A DNA stretch of 64,000 nucleotides from Roseibium album (lineage in GTDB: Bacteria; Pseudomonadota; Alphaproteobacteria; Rhizobiales; Stappiaceae), in NCBI GenBank assembly GCA_001404055.1, contig CXTY01000040.1, positions 124,001 to 188,000 on the forward strand. The letters are read 5' to 3'. Below, piece after piece: positions 41,939 to 50,767 of this stretch. A model generated the notes under the pieces. That model was not told the origin of the DNA. It did not search any database and saw nothing but the letters and a program-made list of their open reading frames with translations. The position numbers and the translations under genes are program-made. Within the stretch, counting starts at the first letter, position 1. Each line of letters begins with the position of its first letter.

Positions 41939-42811
41939 ATGCCGTCACCGGCCGATAGACTCCGTGCCTTGCTTGCAAAGGACAAGCTGCACGTCATGCC
42001 TTGTTGCTATGACGCGCTTTCCGCAAAGTTGATCGAGCAGGCTGGTTTCGACCTGACTTTCATGTCGGGGTTTGCAACCTCGGCCTCCAGGATCGGTCAG
42101 CCCGATCTGGGATTGATGTCTTATTCGGAAGTTCTGGACCAGGCGCGGAATATCGCTGAATCTGTGCGTGTTCCGTTGATCGCCGATGGTGACACAGGGT
42201 ATGGCAATGCCATGAACGTACGCCGTACGGTGGCCGGATTTGCCAGGGCAGGTGCTGCGGCAGTCATGATTGAAGATCAGGTCGCCCCGAAACGCTGCGG
42301 GCACACGCCGGGCAAGGCGGTTGTTTCCCGAAATGAAGCCTATGATCGGATCAGGGCGGCAAACGATGCAAAGGAAAATGGCGCAGACATCCTCATTCTC
42401 GCACGGACCGATGCGCGTCATGAACACGGACTTGCCGAGGCAATGGAACGGGCGGCGAAATTCAAGGAACTCGGAGCCGACATTCTGTTTGTTGAAGCCC
42501 CAAAGACTGTAGCTGAGATGCAAACTATCTGCGGGGGCATTCCAGGACCAAAGATGGCCAATATTGTCGAAGGTGGTGAGACACCTGAACTGTCGCACCG
42601 GGAGCTTGAGGAGATCGGGTTTTCAATCGCGGCCTACCCATTGACGCTTATGGCGAGCGTGATGAAGGCAATGGTCGGAACGCTTGAAAAGCTGAGGTTG
42701 GATGAGGATCGGACGTCGGATCTTATGGATTTCGCGGAACTCAGGGACCGGATCGGGTTCAATGATTATTATGACGTCTCTTCCAGGTATGAGACATCGA
42801 AGCGAAGCTGA
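41939..42811 (+). CDS. Isocitrate lyase/PEP mutase superfamily lyase
   Basis: A 290-residue TIM-barrel enzyme of the superfamily that includes methylisocitrate lyase, 2,3-dimethylmalate lyase, oxaloacetate decarboxylase and PEP mutase. Metal site DGDTGYGN (83-90), then IEDQVAPKRCGH (111-122) with Cys120 in the K-R-C-G-H loop. That cysteine is the catalytic acid in C-C bond lyases and is absent from PEP mutases, so a lyase acting on a 2-hydroxy- or 2-alkyl-malate-like acid is the best inference. Later motifs ARTDAR and VEAPKT fit. Its place in a TRAP operon suggests the imported acid is its substrate. Confidence 0.85.
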   Translation: MPSPADRLRALLAKDKLHVMPCCYDALSAKLIEQAGFDLTFMSGFATSASRIGQPDLGLMSYSEVLDQARNIAESVRVPLIADGDTGYGNAMNVRRTVAGFARAGAAAVMIEDQVAPKRCGHTPGKAVVSRNEAYDRIRAANDAKENGADILILARTDARHEHGLAEAMERAAKFKELGADILFVEAPKTVAEMQTICGGIPGPKMANIVEGGETPELSHRELEEIGFSIAAYPLTLMASVMKAMVGTLEKLRLDEDRTSDLMDFAELRDRIGFNDYYDVSSRYETSKRS

Positions 42812-42943
42812 CGGCGACAATCCGCTCGGGCATGGAAACCTGCTGGAACCTTGACCGCTCTGCCGAACTGCTCCGCTTCGTGCAGTTTGTCGTTGAATTC
42901 ATTGCAATCGAAATGATAGATCCTGCGAAAAATAGAGACTGTA

Positions 42944-43570
42944 ATGGATGATTTAATGCAGGGCGAGAGACGCCGACGGCCTTCGCTTTCGCTACCGATT
43001 TTGCGGACATCGCGCGACCAGCACCGGGACGGTACACTGACGCTCGGCAACTTGCTGTCGGCGCTGGGCGAGACCTCGTTTGGCTGGGCAATCGTGCTGT
43101 TTTCGCTGCTGACTCTTTTGCCGTTGCCGCCCGGATCCTCCCTCATTACCGGTTTGCCCGTGTTGATTACCACTTTCCAGATGGTGCTCGGCTTTCCTCA
43201 TGTGAAACTTCCCGGCCCACTGGCGCGCCTTTCGCTCGATCACACGAAGCTGAGGCGAACGATGGCGCGTATGCGTCCCGTCACTCGACGGCTAGAGCGC
43301 ATGCTGGTCCAACGATACGAAAGTTTGTTCGCCGCGAAAAATGAGCGCGCGCTCGGGCTCGCGCTCTTCGTGATCGCGTTCACGTTGTTTCTGCCCGTGC
43401 CACTCAGCGGCTGGTTCCCGGCGACGGCGCTGTTCATTGCCGGCGTCGGCATCGTCGAACGCGACGGATTAGTCGTAATCTTGGGTCTTCTGCTGGGCCT
43501 GGCGTCGGTGCTGCTCACCGCCGCTATCTTGATTTCGATCACGATCGGTACGAATGCGCTGATCGCCTGA
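42944..43570 (+). CDS. ExoD family membrane protein
   Basis: A 208-residue protein of the ExoD family, named for an alkali-sensitivity and exopolysaccharide phenotype in Sinorhizobium; the biochemical role is unknown. It opens with TLGNLLSALGETSFGWAIVLFSLLTLLPLPPGSSLITGLPVLIT, the ExoD core, and has four hydrophobic segments with a basic loop in the middle (RLSLDHTKLRRTMARMRPVTRRLERML). The coding sequence is visibly richer in CG dinucleotides than its neighbours, which may mean acquisition from elsewhere. Single gene. Confidence 0.83.
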   Translation: MDDLMQGERRRRPSLSLPILRTSRDQHRDGTLTLGNLLSALGETSFGWAIVLFSLLTLLPLPPGSSLITGLPVLITTFQMVLGFPHVKLPGPLARLSLDHTKLRRTMARMRPVTRRLERMLVQRYESLFAAKNERALGLALFVIAFTLFLPVPLSGWFPATALFIAGVGIVERDGLVVILGLLLGLASVLLTAAILISITIGTNALIA

Positions 43571-44164
43571 GCCGAATGTCGGGACACTCGAGAGTGGTGA
43601 ACTTAACCTCGGTGTTACCCCGGACAACGGAAGAGAGATCCGGGAACCAGTTACCCGCAGTCTTGCTAGGCTTTTGCCGTTCCTGGCTCAAGGGGTACTG
43701 GACCCCGGTCTTGCCGCTGACGCGCCAAACCGGGGTGACAAGCAGGGGAACATGAAAACAAAAAACTCGTCATTGCAGGGCTTGACCCTGCAATCCACGC
43801 CGTTTCAGGTGTTTTCAAATGCGGTTTTACGGGAACGGAAGCGGCATGGATGCCATGATCAAGTCATGGCATGACTAACTGACGCGCATCTTTGGTTTGA
43901 CATATGCCATAGATTTCTCCCGTTTCCTTGACTCTCCGCTCGCATTCAGGCATAGACCCGCGAACTCCATATGAGTGACTGACATTTCGAGCCACCGACC
44001 GGGACCCGTAAAGGTTTAAAGAGATCCCGGAGGTTAACACCCGACAGCGCGATGCGCCCTCGGGTGCAAAACTGCTTTGTGCAGGTCAAACGGCTTGGAT
44101 TTGCGTGGCGGTTGCCCATATGGTTCGGGAGATTTCCCGAAATGATGATTTTAAGGACCAGTTG
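43571..44164. other. 594-base gap with REP-like and other palindromes
   Basis: No gene is supported. Visible structures: CACTCGAGAGTG (43585-43596); a REP-like unit CCCGGA (43619-43624) with TCCGGG (43639-43644); ACCCCGG (43702-43708) with CCGGGGT (43730-43736); CCGGGA (43999-44004) with TCCCGG (44025-44030); and CACCCGA (44038-44044) with TCGGGTG (44060-44066). The last two lie within 170 bases of the ffh start and could be part of its leader. Confidence 0.5.
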
Positions 44165-45700
44165 ATGTTTGAAAGCCTGTCCGATCGATTAAGCGGAGTT
44201 TTTGACAAGCTCACCGGCCGTGGTGCGCTGTCGGAAAATGACGTCAATGAAGCGATGCGGGAAATCCGCCGAGCGCTGATTGAAGCTGATGTTGCTCTTC
44301 CGATCGTTCGCTCCTTTACAGACAAGGTTCGCAGTCGCGCTATTGGCGCCGAAGTCGTCAAGTCCGTGACACCGGGCCAGATGGTTGTGAAAATCGTTCA
44401 TGACCAGCTGATTGAGATGCTTGGCGCCGAGGCGCAGCCGATTGATCTGAACGCACCGGCACCGGTGGCCATCATGATGGTCGGTTTGCAGGGCTCAGGT
44501 AAAACAACGACGACTGCCAAGATTGCCCGCCGCATGACCCAGCGCGACAAGCGCAAGGTTTTGATGGCTTCGCTCGATACGCGCCGTCCTGCGGCACAAG
44601 AGCAGTTGAAAATTCTGGGTGAGCAAAACGAGATCGACACGTTGCCGATCATCGAAGGTCAAGGCCCGGTCGAAATTGCCAATCGTGCAATGTCCGCTGC
44701 CAAACTCGGCGGCTTTGACGTTGTCTTGCTGGATACCGCCGGCCGGATCCACATCGATGAGCCGTTGATGAAGGAAATGGCGGATGTCAAAACCGCAGCT
44801 CAGCCTCATGAAATCCTGCTGGTGGCAGATTCCCTGACAGGTCAGGACGCGGTCAATCTGGCGAAGAGCTTTGATGAACGCGTCGGCATTACCGGTATCG
44901 CGCTGACCCGTATGGATGGTGATGGCCGCGGTGGTGCTGCGCTATCCATGCAGGCTGTAACCGGCAAACCGGTCAAACTGATCGGTACCGGTGAAAAATC
45001 CGATGCGCTCGAAGACTTTCATCCCAAACGTATCGCCGACCGTATTCTCGGTATGGGCGACATCGTTTCGCTGGTTGAAAAAGCAGCTGAAGCCATCGAT
45101 GCGGAACAAGCCGCAAAGATGGCGAAAAAGATGCAGAAGGGTCATTTCGACCTGGACGATCTCGCAGAGCAGCTGAAGCAGATGGAAAAGCTGGGTGGCA
45201 TGTCCGGTATGATGGGCATGTTGCCGGGTGTCGGCAAAATGAAGAAGCAGATCGAGGCCTCAAACATCGACGACAAGATGTTCAAGCGCCAGGTTGCGAT
45301 CATCCAGTCGATGACGCCAACCGAACGCCGCAAGCCCGATCTTCTGAAAGCCAGCCGCAAAAAGCGGATTGCCGCCGGCTCTGGCGTGCAGGTGGCCGAA
45401 GTCAACAAGCTCCTGAAAATGCATCGCCAGATGGCGGACATGATGAAGAAGATGGGCAAGGGCAAAGGCATGCTCGGCAAGTTGATGGGCGGCATGGGCG
45501 GCGGAATGCCGGATGTCGATCCGAAACAGCTTGAAGAGATGGCCAAATCCGGTCAGCTGCCAGGTGGCATGGACCTTCCGAAAGGTCTGCCAGGTGGTTT
45601 GGGCGGTGCGGGTCTGCCTCCGGGAATGCCGGGTCTTCCTGGCCTCGGCGGGCCGAAGTTGCCCGGATTGCCGGGCATGGGCAAGAGCAAGAAGCGATGA
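44165..45700 (+). CDS. ffh: Signal recognition particle protein Ffh
   Basis: GTPase that with 4.5S RNA brings nascent membrane proteins to FtsY. In 511 residues: N domain MFESLSDRLSGVFDKLTGRGALSENDV, G domain with G1 GLQGSGKTTT, DTRRPAAQEQL, DTAGR and TRMDGD, then the methionine-rich M domain and a C-terminal Gly/Pro/Leu-rich tail (GLPPGMPGLPGLGGP). Start at ATG 44165 with AAGGA 7 bases upstream; the frame extends to 44105 without a ribosome site. Overlaps chorismate mutase by 4 bases. Confidence 0.96.
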   Translation: MFESLSDRLSGVFDKLTGRGALSENDVNEAMREIRRALIEADVALPIVRSFTDKVRSRAIGAEVVKSVTPGQMVVKIVHDQLIEMLGAEAQPIDLNAPAPVAIMMVGLQGSGKTTTTAKIARRMTQRDKRKVLMASLDTRRPAAQEQLKILGEQNEIDTLPIIEGQGPVEIANRAMSAAKLGGFDVVLLDTAGRIHIDEPLMKEMADVKTAAQPHEILLVADSLTGQDAVNLAKSFDERVGITGIALTRMDGDGRGGAALSMQAVTGKPVKLIGTGEKSDALEDFHPKRIADRILGMGDIVSLVEKAAEAIDAEQAAKMAKKMQKGHFDLDDLAEQLKQMEKLGGMSGMMGMLPGVGKMKKQIEASNIDDKMFKRQVAIIQSMTPTERRKPDLLKASRKKRIAAGSGVQVAEVNKLLKMHRQMADMMKKMGKGKGMLGKLMGGMGGGMPDVDPKQLEEMAKSGQLPGGMDLPKGLPGGLGGAGLPPGMPGLPGLGGPKLPGLPGMGKSKKR

Positions 45701-46026
45701 GCATGAGCGAAGCAGAAACCCAACTGGGGCAAAGCCAGGCGCTCGATGAGCTGAAGGCCCTCAGGTCCTCCATCGATAATATCGATGCAGCGCTGATTCA
45801 TATGCTCGCAGAACGATTTAAATGCACCCAGAAAGTGGGCGTATTGAAAGCAACCAATGACCTGCCGCCGGCTGATCCGGCGCGGGAGAAAATTCAGATC
45901 GAACGGCTGCGGCAACTTGCTGGCGACGCCAATCTCGATCCTGACTTTGCCGAAAAATTTCTGAACTTCATCGTTCACGAAGTTATCCGGCACCATGAAG
46001 CCATTGCCGCTGAAGCCGGCAACTGA
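45697..46026 (+). CDS. Chorismate mutase (AroQ type)
   Basis: Converts chorismate to prephenate for phenylalanine and tyrosine. The 109-residue all-helical protein shows the AroQ pattern ALDELKALRSSIDNIDAALIHMLAERFKCTQKVGVLK (first helix Arg, then Arg and Lys active-site residues) and the conserved PADPAREKIQIERLRQLA. Located between ffh and rpsP, a placement seen in many Rhizobiales; overlap with ffh indicates coupling. Confidence 0.92.
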   Translation: MSMSEAETQLGQSQALDELKALRSSIDNIDAALIHMLAERFKCTQKVGVLKATNDLPPADPAREKIQIERLRQLAGDANLDPDFAEKFLNFIVHEVIRHHEAIAAEAGN

Positions 46027-46043
46027 ACAAACTGGAGAAACAA

Positions 46044-46430
46044 ATGGCTACGAAAATTCGCCTGGCACGTGGTGGTTCCAAGAAGCGCCCGTATTACCGC
46101 ATCGTGATTGCAGACATCCGCTCACCGCGCGATGGTCGCTTCATCGAAAAGGTCGGTTCCTATGACCCGATGCTGCCGAAAGATTCTGAAAACCGCGTAC
46201 AGCTGAACGTTGAGCGCATTCAGTACTGGCTGGACACGGGCGCGAAGCCGACTGACCGCGTGCATCGTTTCCTGGATGCTGCTGGCCTGCTGAAGCGCGA
46301 GCCACGCAACAACCCGAAAAAAGCTGAGCTGGGTGAAAAGGCGAAAGAACGCGTTGAAGCCAAGCGTTTGGCTGAAGAAGAAGCCGCCGCTGCTGCGTCT
46401 GGTGCTTCTGAAGAAGCTGCTGCTGAATAA
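46044..46430 (+). CDS. rpsP: 30S ribosomal protein bS16
   Basis: Small-subunit assembly protein. The first 80 residues are the conserved fold (IRLARGGSKKRPYYRIVIADIRSPRDGRFIEKVGSYDP). The remaining 45 form a charged, alanine-rich tail typical of alphaproteobacterial bS16. Follows chorismate mutase by 17 bases and precedes rimM, the classical rpsP-rimM-trmD-rplS order with insertions. Confidence 0.96.
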   Translation: MATKIRLARGGSKKRPYYRIVIADIRSPRDGRFIEKVGSYDPMLPKDSENRVQLNVERIQYWLDTGAKPTDRVHRFLDAAGLLKREPRNNPKKAELGEKAKERVEAKRLAEEEAAAAASGASEEAAAE

Positions 46431-46477
46431 GCATGATGAAATGCGCTGCGCTGAACCCGACACAAGGACCTGCTGAC

Positions 46478-47032
46478 ATGAATTCGTCAGACACGGAAAA
46501 GGTCCTGATGGCCAAGATCGGCGCGGCTCACGGCATTCGCGGGGAAGTGCGGGTCAAGCCATTCAGCGATGATCCGCTTTCCTTCACAGACTATGGTGTC
46601 TTGACGACCAGGGACGGCAAACTGTCGTTTGAGGTGGAAAGCGCGCGTGTCAAGAAAACGGTCGTGATCACCAAGTTCAAGGAGATCAAGGATCGAAATC
46701 GGGCTGAAGAGTTGAACGGTGTCGAACTCTTCGTCGACCGCAGCAAGTTTCCCGACCCTGAAGAAGACGAATTTTACTATTCGGATCTGAATGGATTGAG
46801 TGTTTTCGACCAGCATGGCAAGACACTGGGAAAGATTGTGGCGGTGCAGGACTTTGGTGCTGGGGACCTCCTGGAGGTCCGGCCAGCGCGTGGCAGGTCT
46901 TTCTATATTCCCTTCACGAAGGACTTCGTTCCGAAAGTTAGTCTGGCTGAAAAGTCAGTCACAGTGGATCTGCCGGACGACTATTTTTCTGAAGAAAAAC
47001 CGGATCCGTCAGAAGGCGCTCCGGACAAGTAG
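46478..47032 (+). CDS. rimM: 16S rRNA maturation factor RimM
   Basis: Assists 30S head assembly by binding uS19. The 184-residue protein begins with the RimM fold VLMAKIGAAHGIRGEVRVKPFSDDP and has the PRC-barrel domain from DEFYYSDLNGLSVFD to FYIPFTKDFVPKVSLAEKSV, whose ending is diagnostic. Start at ATG 46478 with AAGGA upstream; an ATG at 46433 would add 15 unrelated residues. Its 3' end overlaps the convergent VanZ-like gene by 52 bases. Confidence 0.94.
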   Translation: MNSSDTEKVLMAKIGAAHGIRGEVRVKPFSDDPLSFTDYGVLTTRDGKLSFEVESARVKKTVVITKFKEIKDRNRAEELNGVELFVDRSKFPDPEEDEFYYSDLNGLSVFDQHGKTLGKIVAVQDFGAGDLLEVRPARGRSFYIPFTKDFVPKVSLAEKSVTVDLPDDYFSEEKPDPSEGAPDK

Positions 47033-47499
47033 CGCGTAGGCACCGGCTCCAATCCCATTTGACCAAGATCGAGTTCTTCCTGTTCTTCCCGAACGGCCTG
47101 TTTTGATTCAGAACGGATCAAGGCGATAAGCGCAACAATCAGGGCTACACCAACGCCATTTGCGACTGTGTCAGGCAATGACATTTCGTGGTGGGGCAGG
47201 AAACCTTGCATGACCTCGCCACCTATCCCCATTCCAAATGCGACCACAGCCGAGATGCGCAGTCGGCAGCAAAAAAGTGCGTGAATGGAAAGCGTGAGCA
47301 TCGCAAAAAAGCCGATATGAATGACCTTGTCATACGGATGGCCGACACCGGTGTTAAAGACCAGCCCCACCAGAACGCCGAATGTTATCAGGATCATGAG
47401 TGGCAATACGCGGCTCAGTGAAATGTCCAGATAATTCTGGTCAACACGTTGCTGGATGAAACTGGGTAATTTGAAACGGATAATTGGAAATCTGAACAC
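46981..47499 (-). CDS. VanZ-like membrane protein
   Basis: A 172-residue protein with about four hydrophobic segments and the VanZ-like pattern DKVIHIGFFAMLTLSIHALFC...GGEVMQGFLPHHEMSLPDTVANGVGV, i.e. the D-K-H-..-F and E-..-Q-..-P-R/H signatures of the family. VanZ is named for low-level teicoplanin resistance, but most members are of unknown function. It is inserted between rimM and trmD on the opposite strand, and its last 17 codons (a hydrophilic tail) overlap the rimM 3' end. Confidence 0.78.
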   Translation of the reverse strand: MFRFPIIRFKLPSFIQQRVDQNYLDISLSRVLPLMILITFGVLVGLVFNTGVGHPYDKVIHIGFFAMLTLSIHALFCCRLRISAVVAFGMGIGGEVMQGFLPHHEMSLPDTVANGVGVALIVALIALIRSESKQAVREEQEELDLGQMGLEPVPTRYLSGAPSDGSGFSSEK

Positions 47500-47680
47500 G
47501 GCTGGGTATCCGGTTGGAGCGCTCTTGCCAGTTTGAGCCGAGAGGCTTAATCAGATCTTTCATTCCGCCAACTTTTTGAAAACAGTTTGGAAATTTTGCT
47601 TCTTCGGTAAATTTACCGTTAAGGCGTGGTGCAATCGGGCTGAAATCAATATCGTATCTGGCAAACTGACAGGATGGGAC

Positions 47681-48391
47681 ATGGCGTTTCACGCAACAAT
47701 TCTTACGCTCTATCCGGACATGTTTCCGGGACCGCTGGGGCAAAGCCTGTCCGGGCGCGCATTGGACAAAGGCCTCTGGCAGCTTCAAACCAGCCAGGTC
47801 CGCGACTTCGCCACTGACAAGCACCGGTCTGTGGACGATACGCCTGCCGGTGGCGGCGCTGGGATGGTGCTGCGCGCCGATATTCTGGCAAAGGCAATCG
47901 ATGCCGCAGCGCCCGAAGATGATCCACGCCCACGGCTTCTGATGAGCCCGCGTGGCCGTCCGTTCACGCAGGCACATGCCCACAAACTTGCCGAAGGACC
48001 AGGAGCGATCATCGTGTGCGGCCGGTTCGAGGGTGTCGACCAGCGTGTGATCGATAGCCGCAAACTGGAAGAAGTCTCGATCGGTGACTACATCCTCTCA
48101 GGCGGTGAAATCGGTGCGATCACTATGCTGGATGCAATTGTCCGCTTGATACCCGGCGTCATGGGCAACATGGAAAGTGCAGAGGCGGAAAGCTTTGAAA
48201 CCGGGTTGCTCGAACACCCGCATTATACCCGGCCTTCCGAATTTGAAGGCCAGGTGATCCCAGAAGTTCTAACGTCCGGCAACCACAAGAAAATCCACGA
48301 ATGGCGGATGTCCGAGGCCGAGCGGATTACCCGCGAAAATCGACCAGACCTTTGGGATGCCTACATGGCGGACGAGGATGACGTGGATTAA
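47681..48391 (+). CDS. trmD: tRNA (guanine-37-N1)-methyltransferase
   Basis: Methylates G37 next to the anticodon to prevent frameshifting. The 236-residue SPOUT-class knotted enzyme has FHATILTLYPDMFPGPLGQSL at the start, DFATDKHRSVDDTPAGGGAGMVL, the SAM knot VCGRFEGVDQRVID and SIGDYILSGGE. Start at ATG 47681 is preceded by AGGATGGGAC; the frame extends 35 codons upstream without support. Convergent with, and overlapping by 4 bases, the LuxR-type gene. Confidence 0.95.
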   Translation: MAFHATILTLYPDMFPGPLGQSLSGRALDKGLWQLQTSQVRDFATDKHRSVDDTPAGGGAGMVLRADILAKAIDAAAPEDDPRPRLLMSPRGRPFTQAHAHKLAEGPGAIIVCGRFEGVDQRVIDSRKLEEVSIGDYILSGGEIGAITMLDAIVRLIPGVMGNMESAEAESFETGLLEHPHYTRPSEFEGQVIPEVLTSGNHKKIHEWRMSEAERITRENRPDLWDAYMADEDDVD

Positions 48392-49539
48392 TCACCCTCG
48401 GCATTTAAGTCACCAAGTTTCGCTAGAATTTGCGTGCCACGCCGAACGATATCGGACTGGGAATGAGACCCTGTTTTTGACGTTGCGCTCGCAAGCTGGT
48501 TCCGTGCGGTATTATAGGAAATTTCCAGTACTTCTGCGGCTTCGCGCAAGGAACACCCGAGTATAAGTTGTTGAACCAGCAGGCTTTCCCGTTCTGTCAG
48601 GCCAAATGCCGCCGCAAGAATATACTCTGAATTTTTCGGTGACTCATCCGGATCGAAGATTGTTATGAGCAAGGGCTGCGTCGGTGTGATGAAGGGAGCC
48701 AGGCCTGGGTGAACTTGCTCCTTGTGCTGTACGGGCATGACGAAGAAAAACGGTCCGCCTTGCCTCTGTTGCGTTAAGGAAACTGGTCCTACAGGTGCCG
48801 ACGCCGAGGACGCTCTCGACAGTGCTGCTTCCAACGCCCTTCGGATCATACCGTTGCGGGCAGTGAGATTCACCATTCTATCGATATGCAAAAGTCCGCC
48901 ATTCTTCAGCGTTTGGTCGGCCCGCTTGTTGAGATGCTGAACCTTGCCGTCCGAGGTTACGATACACGCGGCTGTGGGTATCTGATCTAGCCAGAACTCC
49001 GGGTTTGGAATACGCGTTCCGCGTTTCGTTGTCTCAAGAAGCAGGCTGAAGGCGCCCTGCAAATGGGGTCTTAAAAAGCGGAAAAGTTCCAGCACATGTT
49101 GTTCTTCTCGTGCTCCCATTGCCTTGGGCAGGTTGGCTGCGACAAAAGCGGAATCTTCTCCCTGACGATGCAGAATTATGCCAAACGCCCGGTTGATCTG
49201 ACGGTGATTGCTCAAGACCTCGTCATAAAACGGGGTTTTTTCCACGTCGCTCGGAGAAATGTAGTCTTTCGTGACAGCGACTTTAGACATGTCACATTTC
49301 AAGGCAATCGGCGGAAAGGGATTGGCCGAGCGCGCATTTGCCAGATGACTTTCAATATTGTCTTCGTGATTGAATAAAGCGGCGTCGTAGAACCTGTTTT
49401 TGTAGACGCACTGCGCCTGGTAGGAAATCGGCACGTCCGGATAGGTCGCCGCCAGCTCGGACAGGACGCCCGAAAGCCCGCCTTCGAGCAAAGCCGAAGT
49501 GTAAATTTTATGAAGCAGGTCTGTGTAATCTGCGTGCAC
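48388..49539 (-). CDS. LuxR-type helix-turn-helix transcriptional regulator
   Basis: A 383-residue regulator. The C-terminal LuxR/GerE DNA-binding domain (about 315-375) reads FGLTERESLLVQQLILGCSLREAAEVLEISYNTARNQLASATSKTGSHSQSDIVRR. The N-terminal 300 residues have no recognised ligand domain, but WLDQIPTAACIVTSDGKVQHLNKRADQTL (about 203-232) looks PAS-like. No response-regulator receiver domain and no luxI-type gene nearby. Targets and signal are unknown. Confidence 0.83.
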   Translation of the reverse strand: MHADYTDLLHKIYTSALLEGGLSGVLSELAATYPDVPISYQAQCVYKNRFYDAALFNHEDNIESHLANARSANPFPPIALKCDMSKVAVTKDYISPSDVEKTPFYDEVLSNHRQINRAFGIILHRQGEDSAFVAANLPKAMGAREEQHVLELFRFLRPHLQGAFSLLLETTKRGTRIPNPEFWLDQIPTAACIVTSDGKVQHLNKRADQTLKNGGLLHIDRMVNLTARNGMIRRALEAALSRASSASAPVGPVSLTQQRQGGPFFFVMPVQHKEQVHPGLAPFITPTQPLLITIFDPDESPKNSEYILAAAFGLTERESLLVQQLILGCSLREAAEVLEISYNTARNQLASATSKTGSHSQSDIVRRGTQILAKLGDLNAEGD

Positions 49540-50044
49540 AGCAGGCTTCCTTCCGGTGATTTAAATTCGACAATCGAAGATTTACTCAAAATTGGTTATT
49601 TGCATAGTGCAAATGCACCAATATCTAACGTAAGGGAATCAGTAACATAGACATTGTTGAAAACGCCGTCGTCTCCGGCACGTGGTTCCATCTGAATCAG
49701 GCGGCGAAAAAGACTTGTTTTTATGTATGTTGAACATCAGCGGCGGCTTTCGGGCCGCCACTTTTGTCTGTGCACCTTCGGGTTCGCTGTGATCTGGTTG
49801 GTTCGAAGTTGTTTGTGAACCGTAAAAATCGCATGACAATCCTAGGAAAATCCTGTATACGCGCGCCGAAGCTAGGTGAAAGTTTGTCCTTTTCATAAGG
49901 ATTTACGTTCTGAGTGCGGTTCTTCGGAGCTGAAAAACTCATAAAAATCTGGTGGATAGACGACATGGCCCAAAGTTGGTGAATTCGTTTCCGGCCCTGC
50001 AGGGAACGCTCTGACCGCTTTGTAAATCAAAAGGGAAAAATGCC
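49540..50044. promoter_or_regulatory. Leader/promoter gap between the LuxR gene and rplS
   Basis: 505 bases without a convincing gene. It holds a hairpin GGCGGC (49742-49747) with GCCGCC (49754-49759) followed by a short T-rich stretch, and TAAGGATTTACGTT (49896-49909), which is repeated exactly at 59865-59878 upstream of acs. Promoters for rplS (plus) and the regulator (minus) are expected here. Confidence 0.5.
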
Positions 50045-50515
50045 ATGAACATCATCGAACAGCTCAATGCTGAAGAAATGGAAAAAATTGAAGGCCAGCG
50101 TAAGCTTCCTGAATTTTCTCCAGGTGACACTGTACGCGTCAACGTGAAGGTTACTGAAGGTGCCCGGACCCGTACCCAGGCTTACGAAGGCGTCTGTATT
50201 GCCCGTTCGGGCGGCGGCATCAACGAAAGCTTCACGGTTCGTAAAATTTCTTACGGTGAAGGCGTTGAACGTGTCTTCCCGATCTATTCTCCGATGCTCG
50301 AAGGTGTTGAAGTTGTCCGCCGCGGTAAAGTCCGTCGTGCGAAACTCTACTACCTGCGTGACCGTCGCGGTAAATCCGCTCGTATCGTTGAGAACACCAA
50401 CGCTCGCTCCAAGCGTCTTAATGAAGTCGCTCGTGCTGAAGCCGTTGCAGTGAAAACTGCCAAGGCAGAAGCCAAAAAGGCTGAACAGGAAGCTGCAGAG
50501 ACTGCAGCGGAATAA
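50045..50515 (+). CDS. rplS: 50S ribosomal protein bL19
   Basis: Large-subunit protein at the subunit interface. The conserved part is LPEFSPGDTVRVNVKVTEGARTRTQAYEGVCIARSGGGINESFTVRKISYGEGVERVFP, ending in RRGKVRRAKLYYLRDRRGKSARI; the last 35 residues are a Lys/Ala/Glu-rich extension common in alphaproteobacteria. Here rplS is separated from trmD by the LuxR-type gene and has its own upstream gap and terminator, so it is probably transcribed alone. Confidence 0.96.
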   Translation: MNIIEQLNAEEMEKIEGQRKLPEFSPGDTVRVNVKVTEGARTRTQAYEGVCIARSGGGINESFTVRKISYGEGVERVFPIYSPMLEGVEVVRRGKVRRAKLYYLRDRRGKSARIVENTNARSKRLNEVARAEAVAVKTAKAEAKKAEQEAAETAAE

Positions 50516-50541
50516 GCCTTTTGGGCAGATCAAGAATTCGA

Positions 50542-50567
50542 AAGGCGGTCTTCGGGCCGCCTTTTTT
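50542..50567 (+). terminator. Intrinsic terminator after rplS
   Basis: AAGGCGG and CCGCCTT pair around TCTTCGGG, followed by a run of T. Confidence 0.92.
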
Positions 50568-50767
50568 ATGTGAAACGCTTTACAGTCAATCCCAGTTGAA
50601 TTCAGCTCAACTCGCAATGCTTGACCTTGAAGCCGCGCTGCGTCATTCACTAGCGTAATTTGAATAGTCTTGTCTGCGATTTTGTTGATTTGCAGACGAG
50701 GGATGCCGGAAACTGAAGCAGCAGAAGACGCGAACGCTGCTAGCCCGGCTGGAATGAGGAGAGACCC

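Noticed and set aside
43674..43874. A 66-codon open frame in the gap before ffh
   Set aside because: Low-complexity translation over palindromic repeats, no ribosome site; treated as non-coding.
43999..44066. A riboswitch or the 4.5S RNA gene just before ffh
   Set aside because: Two short hairpins exist, but the conserved GNAR and asymmetric-loop bases of SRP RNA and any known riboswitch core were not seen.
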